Below, piece by piece: positions 1 through 11,640 of a stretch of 64,000 nt of DNA; position 1 is the first letter of the stretch; every line of letters begins with the position of its first letter. Source of the stretch: Podocnemis expansa. Lineage: Eukaryota > Chordata > Testudines > Podocnemididae. The position numbers and the translations under genes were made by a program. The notes below the pieces were generated by a model, which worked only from the letters and a program-made list of their open reading frames with translations, searched no databases and was not told the DNA's origin. The stretch is taken from contig ML682005.1 of assembly GCA_007922195.1 (NCBI GenBank), positions 27,391,183 through 27,455,182 on the forward strand. Direction: 5' to 3'.

Positions 1-560
1 AAAATTTCATTGAGCAAGGATTGCAATATTTGTCCCTTTGTTAGTAGTTTATCAAATCACAGAAAACAAACAGCTTGGTTCTGCCTTTTGCATATATAGT
101 CTATGCTTATTTTTATTTTAGGGTGAGTTTCTTTTGGTATATTTAGGAAAAAACTGATCATTGCATCTGAGAATAGGTGCTGTCATCTTGGGTGCATCAT
201 TTGATAGTCAAAAACATCTAATTTTACTCCCCCCCATTTGATGTGTATTTCACATAAAAGCAAAAGGAAAATGTCAATGCTCATAAAATAGATATATGTC
301 CATCTGTGGTTTATAGCAGACATAGTAGGATGTGACGTCTAGAAACTTGCATTTTAGGTAAAAGGTTATTGTCCATTGCCCATTAATTTAATTGGATGGC
401 CACCCCTCCCAGGCCATCGGTTAAGTGTGTAGAGTGGAGCAGATGGCCCCTTCAACTGAATGGCCGTTGACACCCAATTGATTTCTACAGGGCTAGGCAT
501 AGGAGGGCACTGCCCAGATTGCAAGATCTGTGAAATGGTGAAGGCATGAGTCATGCTCAC
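1..560. other. AT-rich DNA, no feature recognised
   Basis: This stretch is AT-rich and holds only short open frames with no recognisable protein motif. I see no RNA gene and no terminal repeats. Confidence 0.5.
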
Positions 561-2075
561 CTGAAGTTTCCTGCCTTACCTGTAATCAGCAAACTGTGGC
601 CAATCATAGCCACTGGCAGGAAACAAACGGTTTAAAAACCCAGGGTGTGGATTGATCAGCAGGACAGTTCCTGACATCCTGCCTGGCTTGATCACCCAGA
701 TACTGACCTCCTCTGCTCATGAGTTCTTTCCCGAGCATACCATGATTGAAACTGCCGGCCAAGTAACGAGTCTCTCTCCTGCTTGTAATGCTGCTGCTGC
801 TGCTGGTGGTGGAATTGGTAAGAGCCTGCACCTGCAGCTTTCTTTAAAACAAATTACCTCCTCTTTGGCTGCTGTTTTTGCCATTGCTCTCTCCCAGCTC
901 CAACAAGCCCATGCTCCTGAGAGCAGGCTTGTCTTTCGCTTTCTGGCTTCCCCTTTTTTTAGATTGCTGTTTCGCTCTCCACTGTTTATAAAAGTTCCCG
1001 TGTTTCCAATTGTTTGCCACTGCTCTATTTTTTATTACTTGTTGTATCTCTCCCCTCTAAATTTGTTTGAACTTAGGATACCTTAGAAGTACTACTATGA
1101 GTTGCAACATTGTTTCACTTTAGTCTGTAAGCCTTAGAAGTGTTAGGATAAATTGTAAGATTGTTTCATTTAGTTTGTAAACCTTAGAGTTATTGTGCTA
1201 GGTCATTTTGCCTTCCCCTCTGTGACTCCCCTGAGTTAAATAAACTTTTCTTACTTAAACTTTCCTTGTCCCCTCTTTATCTTTTGAATTTCCCCCTTGT
1301 GCCCCAACTTCCCCTCTGCTCCTTTTCCTTTCCCTACCACCACTCCTGCCATCCCCATGGCCCGCCCTTGCTGTGGCTCCCCGCAGCTCCCCGTAGCTCT
1401 CCCTTGCTGTGGCTCCCCCTTGCTGCCGCTGGCTCCCTGCTCCTGTGGCACCCCCTAGCTGCCGGTTCCCACAGCTGCCGGCTCCCACAGCTCCAGCTCC
1501 CCCAGCCGCTGCTGCTGCCAGTTCCCGCCGCTCCTTTCTCCCTGCCGCTTCCCACAGCTCCCGTGGCTCCTTTCCTTGCCGCTCAGCCCCCTTCTGCCTC
1601 CCTCTGTAACCCCCGAACTTCCCTGTTGCTGTCCAGCCTTAAAATTCCTGCTCCCCCGCTTGTTTCCACTCTTCTCTGCTACTGCCACACACTGAGTTTG
1701 TATTGTACCCCCTTTTACTTATATGGTGTTAGAACATCTTTTTAAGCCACTGTGATTTGATTAATAACTGTAGGTTAAGTTAGTTTGAGAACCTCCATTG
1801 TCCCCCAACTTGTTCCACTCCATAAAGTTAAGTTTATTTAACAAAACCCCATTGTAAAAAGCCGTGACAAACCTCATATACATACACTTCATAATTAATT
1901 TTGTATTAATATCCATTTTAATAAAGGTTAAATTGTACCCCACTGGTGCGGTAATTGCCCCCCAGGATCCTCAAAGTATTGAACCTGCTAGCAGGGTGAG
2001 TTATGTTTCAAGCAGGTCTGCACATAAAAACCAGCAGCTCTCACTTCTGATTGCTCCTTTCCTGTGTGTGTAAAA
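560..2075 (+). repeat. LTR-like or retroelement-derived segment (tentative)
   Basis: The segment has a TATA-like TTTAAAAA near 631, a polyadenylation signal AATAAA at 1239-1244 followed by a pyrimidine-rich stretch, and a second AATAAA at 1920-1925 followed by a GT-rich stretch. This pattern resembles U3-R-U5 of a retroviral LTR, but I could not define TG...CA ends, a target duplication or a partner LTR. The open frames inside are low-complexity (Pro/Leu/Ser-rich) and do not look like proteins. It could instead be ordinary repetitive DNA. Confidence 0.28.
1345..1580. repeat. GC-rich degenerate minisatellite
   Basis: Short degenerate units built on GGCTCCC, GCTGCCG and CACAGCTCC recur through the stretch. 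This generates several overlapping open frames on both strands that reflect composition rather than coding. Confidence 0.55.
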
Positions 2076-2079
2076 CTTA

Positions 2080-3150
2080 AACAGCTTGTCTGTGATTTTT
2101 TTTAAATACTGCACAGTGAGATTCAAAACTGAGGCTAGACAGGGATTTCCCTACACCCCCCTCCAGTTGTCAGCTAGTAACAGTTATACCAAATTAGTGA
2201 GCATCCCCTACACCCTCCTGAACTCCCCCCTTCAATTTAAAGTGTTGAGGAGAATCCTGCTGACAGAGATTACTTTTCCTTTAGAAGCCAACACCCCAAA
2301 TTCTGCTAGACTTCATGGAGACAAGGGCCGGTGTAGTGTGAAAAAGTATGGTCTGGCAGTCTCTGTCACATAGTGTGTTCTGCACATGCTCAGATTAACA
2401 GAGCATGCTCAGTAACATTCCCAGTGTCTTTTCTCGGAGGTTGCTCATGCTCCCTCCCTACCCTTACTTACTGGCAGTTTTCGCTCCTCTTTTTACAGGG
2501 CTTCAAGGGGGGCAAAAGGGGTGACTTTGCTGGGGGAGGGGCTGGGCAGGGTGTGTGCAGGGAATGGAGTGTGACTGTCCTGGGGGGTTGGGCAGTTGGA
2601 GGCTGGGGCAGGAGAGGGGTGAGGAGCCAAAACAGCTGGGGTTGGGGGGAGAAGCCAGTGTCCAGCCCTGGGCTGAGAGCTGCCAGCTCTTAGAATAAGG
2701 GCACAAACTCACCCCACAGAGGGGCAGAGGGTGTAGTAGTAACCCCAACAACAAGAATCCTCTCCCCTGATTTCAGAAATGTGTGTCGAGGGGCTTGATT
2801 GTTTTCCCACTTACAGGAATTTGTGTTTTACTAAGATGCTGGGCTCTGCCTTCTAGGCTGCCTTGTGAAAGGCACCTGGCTTCTTAAAGGCACAGGCATC
2901 CCAATTTCTAGAGCCAGCAGCTCTTATCTTTCTGATACATCACTCTGTGAGACTACAGGGGACTTCATTCAAGGAATAATTTTTTAGTCACCCCGTTCTC
3001 AATTTACATGTGGACATAAAGTCCCATGAGAGCACACACCTAAAATTGTCTTAACTGCCGTGATTCCCTGAATCACACACAGCTGCATCTCATCGTGCTA
3101 CATAGTGGTTACTTTAATAGCAAATACCTTCTGATAAGTAAATAATTATT
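2080..3150. other. No gene seen; contains a dispersed repeat shared with 63.07 kb
   Basis: No coding or RNA feature is recognised. At about 2138-2200 the text GGGATTTCCCTA followed by TTGTCAGCTAG and a CCAAATTAGT-like tail matches 63070-63160, so both are copies of one interspersed family. A G-rich block lies at 2500-2660. Confidence 0.45.
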
Positions 3151-3239
3151 TTAATCAGGGATCTAATATTTTAGTTGGGGAGGTTCTTATTGTGGGTTTT
3201 AATTTTAACACTTGAAATTTTATGGCATAAGTGTCTTCT

Positions 3240-4640
3240 GTTGGATAGTTCCTGATTGCTTGTCCTGCTGTAAAGACAACTTCTTCAAGTGCTGCTTGGA
3301 TACATTCAGTAAAAGGTGTATCCATGCTGCAGCACACAATTGGTTGGAAACCTTTTTGCCCTAGCCTATCAAAACAGAACTGGTGGCCACTGTTCCCTGG
3401 CCACCCTGTGGTTATATATGTGGCCACAACCCTGTCCCTCCTCAGTTCCATTTTCTGCAGAACCTTGGAGCAAGGAAATTGCTCCCACTCACTGCCTGCC
3501 AAGCCAGGGTTCAAACTTGGTGCTACATGCAGCAAGGCCTTCCCGTTGGATGACCCCCATTAGAAGTGCCTCCGATGCTTGGGTGAAATCTATTTAGTCA
3601 CCGAGTGCTGTATCTGTCGGTCCTTCAAACCATGGACCGTTAAAGACAGAGAGCAAAGGTGCCATGTGTTGGCCTCAGAGCAAGTGCAGCAGCCTACATC
3701 TGAAGCTTCAGGGACTCCTTCGGGACCGCGTGCCAGCTTGGCACTGGAGCCTACTCAGTACCACTCTCCCAGAGAGTGAAGGAGGACGGGCTTGGTACCA
3801 ATAGTGGTATCGAAGCACCAGCGCCACTCTATATCCCCTAGTAAGGGGTCACCTTGGGACCAGCAGGAGCCTGTACCAGTCCCTTCCACCCCAGAGGCCT
3901 CTGAAGCAGTAAAGGCTCTTCTTCTTCTGCCGACACCTCCCACTCTGGTGCCCCCCAAGAAAAGGGGTAAAGTGGCCTTTGCGTCAGAAGCCTGGTCACT
4001 CCGGCAGTGATATCAGATTCTGTCACCGATTTCAATGCTGAGTTCCCTGCACCTGAGCTGGCTACCCATGAAGGTCCTGGTTCCATTAAATCCTTCCCTC
4101 GGCGCCATGTTACCCTTCCTTCTCTGACACCGCAAACATGGAGCCATGAAGTTTCTTGATCACTGAGCCCTGAGGAGGGCGCCTCGAGAGGGACTAAACG
4201 ACCTTGTCCACGGTGCTCAGTACCAACACCATATAGATACCGACCCCGTGAATGGTCTCCACTGGAGACCCCAACAGGTTCCTGCTGTACCGGTCAGCTC
4301 GGCTCAGCCCAGTGTCCTCCAGCACCAGACAGAGCCCTGAACCCTATGCCCCGCAGTGTGGCCTCAGCCCTAACCCTGTGGTGAGCAGTGTGGCTCCGGG
4401 AGGCAAGGGTGTCCCCTTCCTCTCAGCTTGTCATAATGGACCTTCCATTTGAAAGTGGCCCTGTGCTCACGGCTGGAACGGATGCAATGGTCCATGATGC
4501 TGGGGATCCCCGAGGGGATATCAAGTGTCTAGGCATGTCCAGGAAGGCAACTATGAGCTGCCCCCCCCCACCTCATAAGGGGCAGTTCATCTTCTATGGT
4601 TATAGTCCTCACTCCACCAGCCCTTATCTAGGTTACAATA
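3240..4640 (+). mobile_element. DIRS-like retroelement, 5' part (copy A)
   Basis: This partial copy starts with a terminal-repeat segment at about 3265-3420 that aligns with 7535-7690. Shared landmarks are CTTCTTC(A/G)AG.GCTGCT, then CATTCAGTAA.AGGTGT, then TTGCCCTAGCCT/TTGTCCTAGCCT, then TATATATGTGGCCAC/TATATATGGCCAC. A gag-like segment follows. Recombinase and RT parts are not visible, and similarity to copy B fades near 4.6 kb. DIRS elements use a tyrosine recombinase instead of an integrase and make no target duplication, so boundaries are approximate. Confidence 0.62.
3558..3779 (+). pseudogene. DIRS-like gag remnant with CCHC-like motif (copy A)
   Basis: From 3567 the frame reads C-x2-C-x4-(Y)-x4-C-x2-C, followed by SFKPWTVKDRE. 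The same block occurs in copy B at 7946-8033 as CLWCLGEDHLVTTCSIC then SFKPKTIKDR. In copy A the expected His is Tyr (TAT where copy B has CAC), so the knuckle is damaged. Motifs of this type, Cys/His pairs followed by F.P.T.K.R, are typical of the ORF1/gag of vertebrate DIRS-like elements. The frame ends at 3779 and the downstream gag is broken. Confidence 0.55.
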
Positions 4641-7380
4641 TACTTAAAACTTGAAAACTTTGCAACCCTTCCCCTTTTCTCCTTCCCTGTAGTGGGACAA
4701 TTACTACCTGGTTCACCTTTAAGTACCAGAGCAAAGTGCATTATTCTGGTGGGAAAGTGAGCCCAAGGCAAGGCCTTAAGTCAGGGCACTCCCCTCCATC
4801 TGCAAGAAAAGCCAGTAGTCCCTTTGGAATTATTAGGAATTCTTAAGAACCTTTCCACTGTGGGGGATGCCCCCTCCTGCGTGTTTCCAGCCAGTGCCAT
4901 AACCTTAAATTCCACTATTCAAGAGTATAAAGTCTGTTGCTATTGGTGTCTCCCTTAGAGGCATTATCAGGACCATTAAGTCCAAGGTAGATGATGGGAT
5001 ATATGAGGGGTTTATAGGATTAGATACCGCCACACCCCTCAAAATGACACACTGGGACATACCTTCTGACGGTGCCTATTGCTCACTCCATTGCTCTTAA
5101 GAGGTGCACCTTTTTAGGGCTTGCGGGATGCCAAAGGCTCCCTATGCCTCCCTTCAGTGTGGACAAATATTTTTGTCCGTCACATAACTTATGAATTTTG
5201 GACACCCAGAACTGTTATTCTTGTGTTCCAATGTTATATACCTTCTTGAACCAGGGATACAGACCCTGTTATTTGGACTACCAATGGGGTGGGCTCTGCC
5301 CCCCCCCCCCAGGCCATTAACATTACAGCCTAAGGGCACAAGATCCGGACAACTTCCCATGCCATTTCTTGATTCGAATCTCCAGCTCTGGAACCCCCTT
5401 TCCACAGAGTGCCAAGTTGGCAGCCAATGCACACCCTAGAGGCTAATTCCCAGGGCATATACATACTTTTCAGACCCAGTGTAGCGGTGTCCAAGCTGGA
5501 AAGCTTCAAGCATGGCCATACCCTCCCGTCCATTGTCAGACCTCTCCCGGTCTTCCATACATCTTGCTACAGGACAACTCAACCTAACAAAACTGCAGTT
5601 GTCTCCTTATCTTATGAGGAAAACCTTATGCCTCCTGTTGAAATGAAGTTTCTTTCCCCTCCCTGGGTATCTATAAATCCCAAACTGCTAGGCGCAGGAG
5701 GGTGAGACTTGGGGTCGCAAACACCCAAGTTCTGATTTTAAGGGCTCCAATGGTGGGCTAACTGGTGCACTCATGGGCATGTCCGGTAGGACAGTAGTGA
5801 CAGTATGGTTGGACTACTTTGGAGCATCCAGTCTACAGTGCTCCGTTCTTCCTTGTTTTCAGAGACTGCTAGGTATCAGACAAAGTGGTTCAAAGCCCTA
5901 CTACAGAGGCCCTACCGAAGGGAGCAAGAGCGCATAGGCTGCAAGCCCAAGCCCCCTGGCCCTCCCAAGCTTGAGAAAAAGTGAATTGAGGACTGGCTGT
6001 GTCAAAGATAAGCCAATTTCGGTGGATCTCTATGTGGTCTCACACTGACACACACAGAAAGAGGGATAATATCCACCATTGAACTAAGGTGCTGGCCCTC
6101 TTTTAATCAAACTCAGAACCACAAAGTGTTCAAGAGACTCATCAGCTCATGCCCGGTGTTACCTTTTGCATCCATCCATTTCCATGAGGGCCAGTAGTAT
6201 GCCAATCGATATCTTTTCCCCTTGGCCAAGTCCTATGACAGTCAGTGGTCAGCTTCTCCCCCCCCCTTTTTACAACTGAACTCTTCTTTCCTGGGTTCAG
6301 TCTAGTATAGACAGGGGTGATCAGGAGACCTTGGTCCTGCTCCCTTTCTTTGGGATGAATACCTCCTCCACTGATATCTCTCAGCTTCAGGATTATTTCT
6401 GCGCTTTTTCCTTCTACTAGGGGATTCATAACAGGGGGAGTAGCTGATCCCTCGCTATACTCTAACCCCTCCACCTTGTAGTGAGCGTTCCATTAAAGAA
6501 GAAACTCTCTCACACTTTCAATTCATTCCCAGTCAGGGGTGTAGTGACACATACGTGTCGTACATTTCAGAAGAAATTTTACGACTCTAATCAATTATCA
6601 CCCTCACCCATCCCCTCCCATTAGTCGTCACATCTTGGAGATGGAGGAGGGGACCTATTGAGTCATGGAAACACCGTGACTCAGGCATGGAGAAATATCT
6701 CAGTAATATATCCATACTTTTACCCCAATTCCCTATTAAACAGATCTGGGGCTTTACATGCCCAGATTCTATGGCCTCCTTCCAAGTTTTCTTCTTAAGA
6801 GGATACTCCAACTCCAAATCCTCAGCTTCTTCCGACCACTTTGGCCTCATTTTCCTGCCTTTCAAGGGTTGGTGAATACACATAACCAGGGGTTAGAGAA
6901 GGTGTTCTGGTATTCACAAGGTGTTGCCCACCATGGGACTATGTTCACCAGGTGGTCATCCAAATTTCCCCCACACCTCACTGGGATTTTCTCCTTGAGG
7001 TAAACCAGCTGTATATGTACATATATAAATAGATATATAAGGAAAAAGGGGGTTTCTCCCACCAATTCCTATCTCCTGGTGCTCGCCTGTAGGCTGAATT
7101 CTAACTTTGGGGACTACTTTGTCTCTCCCCATTAGTAGTTAACTATGGGTCTAAGACCAAAGGAAACTCCCTTATACACTTCCTTGACAGAGGTTTATTG
7201 CCAACCTCTGACATACTCTATGTGACTGCTCCTTCCAATCTTCGATTGGTGGCTGTGGGTGTTTCCCTTAATAAGGTGACTTGAGGCCACCTGCTATCCC
7301 TGCAGAACGCAGACAGGGTGTGCTCTAGGTTTGTAGACCTTTCAAGATAGGCCCTGCCACTTGTAGGCCTCCCTATGCAT
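4640..7380. other. Unassigned, probably retroelement-derived DNA
   Basis: No clear gene. Several open frames of 80-110 codons occur on both strands but carry no motif I can name. The plus-strand frames around 4.9-5.95 kb have a scattered-Cys, secreted-protein-like flavour and could be a decayed retroviral envelope, but I cannot support that. The segment lies between DIRS copy A and the terminal repeat at 7.4-7.55 kb, so it may be a separate insertion. Homopolymer C runs lie at about 4561-4569 and 5300-5310. Confidence 0.4.
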
Positions 7381-7439
7381 GGGGCATTGGCCTTTATAGG
7401 GGTTGCAGGGCTGAAGGTGGAAAAGAGGCCAACTCCGCC

Positions 7440-7700
7440 CACCATCCTCAGCACAGCTAGCAGGCACCTATTACTGAATGTATCTGAGCAGTTCTCAAAG
7501 AAGAATGGTGGGTTACTTACCAGTAACTGTCCTTCTTCTTCGAGCGCTGCTCGGATGCGTTCAGTAATAGGTGTCTCTGTGCTGGAGTGCCAGATTGGTC
7601 GGAAAAACTTTTGTCCTAGCCTGTCAGGAGAGGGCAGGTGGGTACTTCCCCTCATGCCACCCAGTGGCTATATATATGGCCACCTCCCTACTCTCCAGTT
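7440..7700. repeat. DIRS-type terminal repeat with palindromic core
   Basis: The core at about 7495-7546 is an imperfect palindrome: CTCAAAGAAGAATGG...GTTACTTACCAGTAAC...CTTCTTCTTCGAG. It is flanked by two inverted arms. The right arm has GCTCGGATGCGTTCAGTAA; the left arm, read on the minus strand, has GCTCAGATACATTCAGTAA. The same structure recurs at 11620-11760. It is either two head-to-head terminal repeats or the complete palindromic terminus of one element. Confidence 0.6.
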
Positions 7701-7869
7701 TCATTTCTTCTGCCTTGTGCATCAGATCTGGAACGTCAACTCCTTGCAAAAGCGAGCAGCTTGTCTGGGATTGTATGAGCTTCATGCCCGACTGGGAGCA
7801 GCTTTTTGTGGACATAGTTCCACCAAAGACTCCTCCAGCTTTTGGGCTGGAAAATCAGAATCCACGCCT

Positions 7870-9060
7870 CACCATGCTGGGGTTTAAACCCTGCACTGAG
7901 TGCGACAAGGCCTTCCTCCGGGATGACCCCCCCCCCCCCCGGGAAGTGCCTCTGGTGCCTAGGCGAAGACCACTTGGTCACCACCTGCTCCATATGCCTG
8001 TCCTTCAAACCCAAGACAATAAAGGATAGGTAGCAAAGGCGTGTGCCCTAGCCTCCAAACAGAGTCAGCACTCCTCACCCAAGTCTTTGGGAGCCCATCT
8101 GGTGCCGTGAGCTGGCTTGGCACTGGGACCCACCTGGCACTGTGATGACAGAGGCCGCAGGAGGACAAGCTCGGTACCAACTTTGGTACCTTGGCGCTGA
8201 CACAGTCCATCGGCACCAGGCTCGCCCTGGTGCTGCTCAAGGTCACCATCAGCACCACAGGCTTGCCACAGCCCCGTACTGACGGTGCTGGGGCCACCTT
8301 GGCACCAGCCACCCTCAGCATCGCAGGGTCGAATTTCACCCTCTCCCCTGGTGCTACTTCACAAGGGCTGCCCCATCTTTCCTGGTAGGGCTCATCATGG
8401 ATTCATTTGGAGTCACTCCTGATCCCAACGACCCCAGAGGTGGTGGAGGCCACATGGGCACTCCTTTTGTTGCCCACACCTTGCTTTCTGGTACTGGTTA
8501 GGAGGGGCAAGCTGGCCTTCATATCAAAGGCCTGGGTGCATCATGAGCAGCATCGCTTTCCCTCCTCCCCCCGACCCTGGGCACTCAAGCCCCACCACCC
8601 ATGACTCCTTCGGGCCTGGGTACCGTAGAGCCATCCCCGCAGCAACATATAACCTTGCCGTCGCTGGTACCACCTCAGGGCTCACGCGATGCTTCCCCTT
8701 ACTCAAGTCCCAAGGAAGGTCCATCAAGGGGCTCCAAGCAGCCTTGGTGCCACGTTTCGGCACCATCCCCATTCTGCTTCTGCCCTCATGAATGGGCCCC
8801 ACATGAGACATCATTGCCATCAGTCCTGCCACAGGCACCGGGTACCACTCTCTCCCCAGTACCGGGCTCACATACAGGCTATCTATGTGCGCCCTTTGAC
8901 CTCTTGCGCCATGCCGCGGCCCACTGGGGATGGAGGTGCAATCCTCCGAGCCCCCCTCAGATACCCTGTTTGAGCCGATGTTTTCCTCAGCAGAGCCAGT
9001 GATGGTTCCTTTCACCCCAGTGTTTGTGACCTCACCTTCTCTCGATGGCAGAGCCTGGGT
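7870..9060 (+). pseudogene. DIRS-like gag, N-terminal half with CCHC-like motif
   Basis: The block at 7946-8033 reads CLWCLGEDHLVTTCSIC followed by SFKPKTIKDR, an intact Cys/His array matching the damaged one in copy A. A stop follows directly (TAG near 8030). Downstream frames to about 9.0 kb are Ser/Pro/Thr-rich and shift several times, as expected for the low-complexity middle of a DIRS gag. A run of C at 7929-7940 interrupts the frame before the motif. Confidence 0.55.
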
Positions 9061-9072
9061 TCCATCGCCCTG

Positions 9073-9490
9073 GTGTCAGACACGGTCAGTCTCAAGTTTA
9101 GAGTCCGGGGATCAGAGTTCCCCTCCCCAATCGACCACCCAATCACACCCCAGGATGTGGTACAAATGGCATTAGGCCCGGGTGAACCCCCTAGTGACCC
9201 CTTCCCAGCATTGAGGGAGGCAAGAGAGTTAGGACTTCTAAGGCATAAGGTCTACTCCTCATTGGCCTTCCAATTGTGGGTGGCAAACAACCAGGTCCTA
9301 ACCAGTAGATACATGCTGGATGTGTGGGAATCCTTCGCAAAGCTCAGACATGTGCTCCCACCAGAGGCCAAGGAAGAATATGATGCATTCCTGGAGGAGG
9401 GAAGAATAATCTCCCAAGACCTCCTTCTGTCAGCCTGGGATGCAGTAGACACAGCAGCCTGCACCATGGCCTCAGCCATAAACATCCGTC
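9073..9490 (+). pseudogene. DIRS-like gag, C-terminal (LAP2-alpha-like) domain
   Basis: An open frame of about 140 codons reads through a helical region. Landmarks are LREARELGLLRHKVYSSL, VLPPEAKEEYDAFLEEGR and a terminal SAWDAVDTAACTMASAI. The pattern 'PEEAKEE...EG...A.DAADTAAR.MASA' is characteristic of the gag of vertebrate DIRS-like elements and of the related C-terminal domain of LAP2-alpha, which has been reported to derive from such a gag. The frame runs on to 9540, but similarity stops at about 9490, where a GC-rich inverted repeat begins. No own start codon is assigned; it is the tail of a longer ORF. Confidence 0.6.
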
Positions 9491-10895
9491 AGGGCCAGAG
9501 GCTGCTCCACCTGCCTGCCTGCCTGGCCTCCCTACAGTGAGGGTGGAGCGGTCAGCCCCGCCTACCCCTGGCTGTCTGCAGCTCCCTGGGGCAGGGGGTG
9601 TAGAGGGCTGGCACTGAGCTACTGTGTGCAGGTGTGGGGCCCTGGAGCAGCTGCTCCGAAGAGTTTTGGCTGCTTCTTCCCCTGACCCTCAGTGCCCCCC
9701 CCCAGGGCCTGAGTCAGGCCCATTCAGGCCTGGAGTGGCTGGGGGAAAGCGGCCAAAACTCTTTGGAGTGGCTGCTCCAGGGCCCCACATGCCAGTGCTG
9801 GCTCTCTCTGCCCCCTTGGGAGGTGCGGCCAGTGGGGATAGGCTGGGTTGGCTGCTCCATGCTCACTGTAGGGAGGCTGGGCAGGTGGAGCAGCCTCTGG
9901 CCCTGACGGTCTGTGGTGCCCCACTCCCCCATGGGGGCACGGGTAGGTGGAGCAGGCCACTATGGGGTCCCCCTTACTGCTGGGAGCCTAGGCAGCTCCC
10001 TCTTCACTTACCCCAAAAGCAGCCTCTGGGGGCAGGGTCAGCAGGGGAGCCTGAGCAGCTCTGTGTGTTGCTCAGGATCAGCCTGTGTGCCAACTTTGGC
10101 ACACATGCCAGGGGTTGCCAATCCGTGACATAAGGTTTTGTGGTGGTTAGGGCAGCAGGGGGGCCCGGGGCCCGAGGGAGGGTGGCAATGGGGGCCTATC
10201 AGGGGCCCCATACAGGGCCCCTGCCTACGGCCCCCAATTGCCAAAGGCTGCCTCCCCCAAGTGTGGCCTGGAGGTTGGGGCCACAAGAGGCCGCTGCAGC
10301 AGCTCCAGGCTCCCCAGGCTGCACTTTTCCACTCCTCCCTGTACGGAGTAGAGACTCCAGTCCCTGATTCCACAATGAGATTAAGTGATGTGGGGGGAGC
10401 CTTGAGTCAGGAGTCAGGCAGGAGGAAAAGTGACTTGCAGCGCGGGGCAGCACAGCCTGACTCAGGGGCTCAGCAACCAGTGCAGCTCGGCAGCTAATGC
10501 TGTGGGTGGCTAAGGGGCTGGCACGCTTCAGCTTGGTTGGGCTATAGGCGTGGTGCAAAGTGGTGGGCAGCTCAGACTAATGCAGTGCACTGCAAGTTGG
10601 GAGCCAGCCTGGAGCTCAGCCAGTGCTGATGCCTGAGGTTCAGCCCAGCCAAAATGAGTCGTGCGAGTTGCTGCGCCAGCTCAAGCTGCCCATCGTACTG
10701 GCTGGAACTTCAGGCAGCAGTTGTGGTGGAGCTGCTGGCTGAGACTCAGGCTGGCTCACAAGTTGTGCTGCACCACGTTGGCCTGAGCTGCCCACCATGC
10801 CATACCTGTAGTCCAGCCGAGCTGAGCCATGCTGTGCCAGCTGCCCAGCTGTGCTGGCCTCTGAGCCCCTGAGTCAGGCCATGCCACACAATGCT
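9487..10895. repeat. GC-rich foldback block inside the DIRS element
   Basis: Three nested or adjacent inverted-repeat pairs are visible. The outer pair (9487-9541 and 9855-9908) shares GTCAGGGCCAGAGGCTGCTC in opposite orientation. An inner pair (about 9638-9685 and 9750-9795) shares GGCCCTGGAGCAGC and AAGAGTTTTGGC. A third, looser pair around 10460-10500 and 10815-10885 shares CCTGAGTCAGG- and GCTCAG-type words. Open frames here are compositional. It sits where RT would be expected. Confidence 0.6.
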
Positions 10896-11640
10896 GCAAG
10901 CCCCTACCCCACAGCTGCAGCTGAATGTGGTACTCCAGGCCCTGACTCAACTGCCTTATGAGCCTATTGACTCTCATACCCTTCTAGTTCTGTCCTGGAA
11001 GGTGGCCTTCCTAGTTGCAATAACCTCAGCCAGGCAGGTCTCAGAGCTCAGGGCCCTCTCTTCTGAACTGCCATATATGACTTTCCATTTGGACAAGGTG
11101 CAGCTGCACCCACATCTGGCCTTCTAACCCGAGGTGGTTTGTCCGTTCCACCTAAACTAGGACACTCGCCTGCTGATTTTTTTCTCTGACCCCCAGATAA
11201 CACAGAACCAAGGAGAATGGCATACCTTTGATGTCAGAAGGGCATTATGGACTTATATTAAATGAACATGTCAGTTCTGTAAAATATCCCACCTATTTGT
11301 GGCAGTTGTGAAACCCAAAAGAGGCAAACAGTAACCACACAGTGCATCTTGGCTTCGATAGTGAAATGTGTTAAGGACTTTATGAAAGATCAAACACTCC
11401 CCTCCTTGAGAGGCTCAGGGCACACTCAACAAGAGCGCAAGCATCCTCTGCAGCTTTTCTTTCGCCAGTCCTGATCCAGGTGATCTGCAGAGAGGCGTCC
11501 TGGTCATGAGTCCATATGTTCATGCCGCATCACACCATTGTTCAAGGATGAGATGCTGCGGCCCTGGAAGGAGTGGTCTGCAGAGCAGGAAGCCAATAAC
11601 TCCATCCACCATCCTAAATACGGCTAGGAGTCACCTGTAT
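10891..11640 (+). pseudogene. DIRS-type tyrosine recombinase remnant
   Basis: The frame beginning at 10891 reads LVLSWKVAFLVAITSARQVSELRAL; the block AFLVAITSAR.VSELRAL holds the first catalytic Arg of the DIRS recombinase family. After a TAA at 11125 the same frame continues with PEVVCPFHLN, a stop, then EWHTFDVRRALWTYIK, all typical of this family. The C-terminal end is recognisable near 11510-11640 (TPSTILNTARSHLYQNYVGSA), but the His-x-x-Arg and nucleophile Tyr region cannot be read because of stops and shifts. Such recombinases circularise or integrate the cDNA; this copy is inactive. Confidence 0.66.

Noticed and set aside
1266..1745. 159-codon Leu/Pro-rich frame that looks hydrophobic
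   Set aside because: It is produced by a pyrimidine-rich minisatellite; overlapping frames on both strands are open as well.
4860..5960. Retroviral envelope gene in DIRS-flanked DNA
   Set aside because: Only a vague secreted-protein flavour in broken frames; no cleavage site, fusion peptide or Cys motif could be read.
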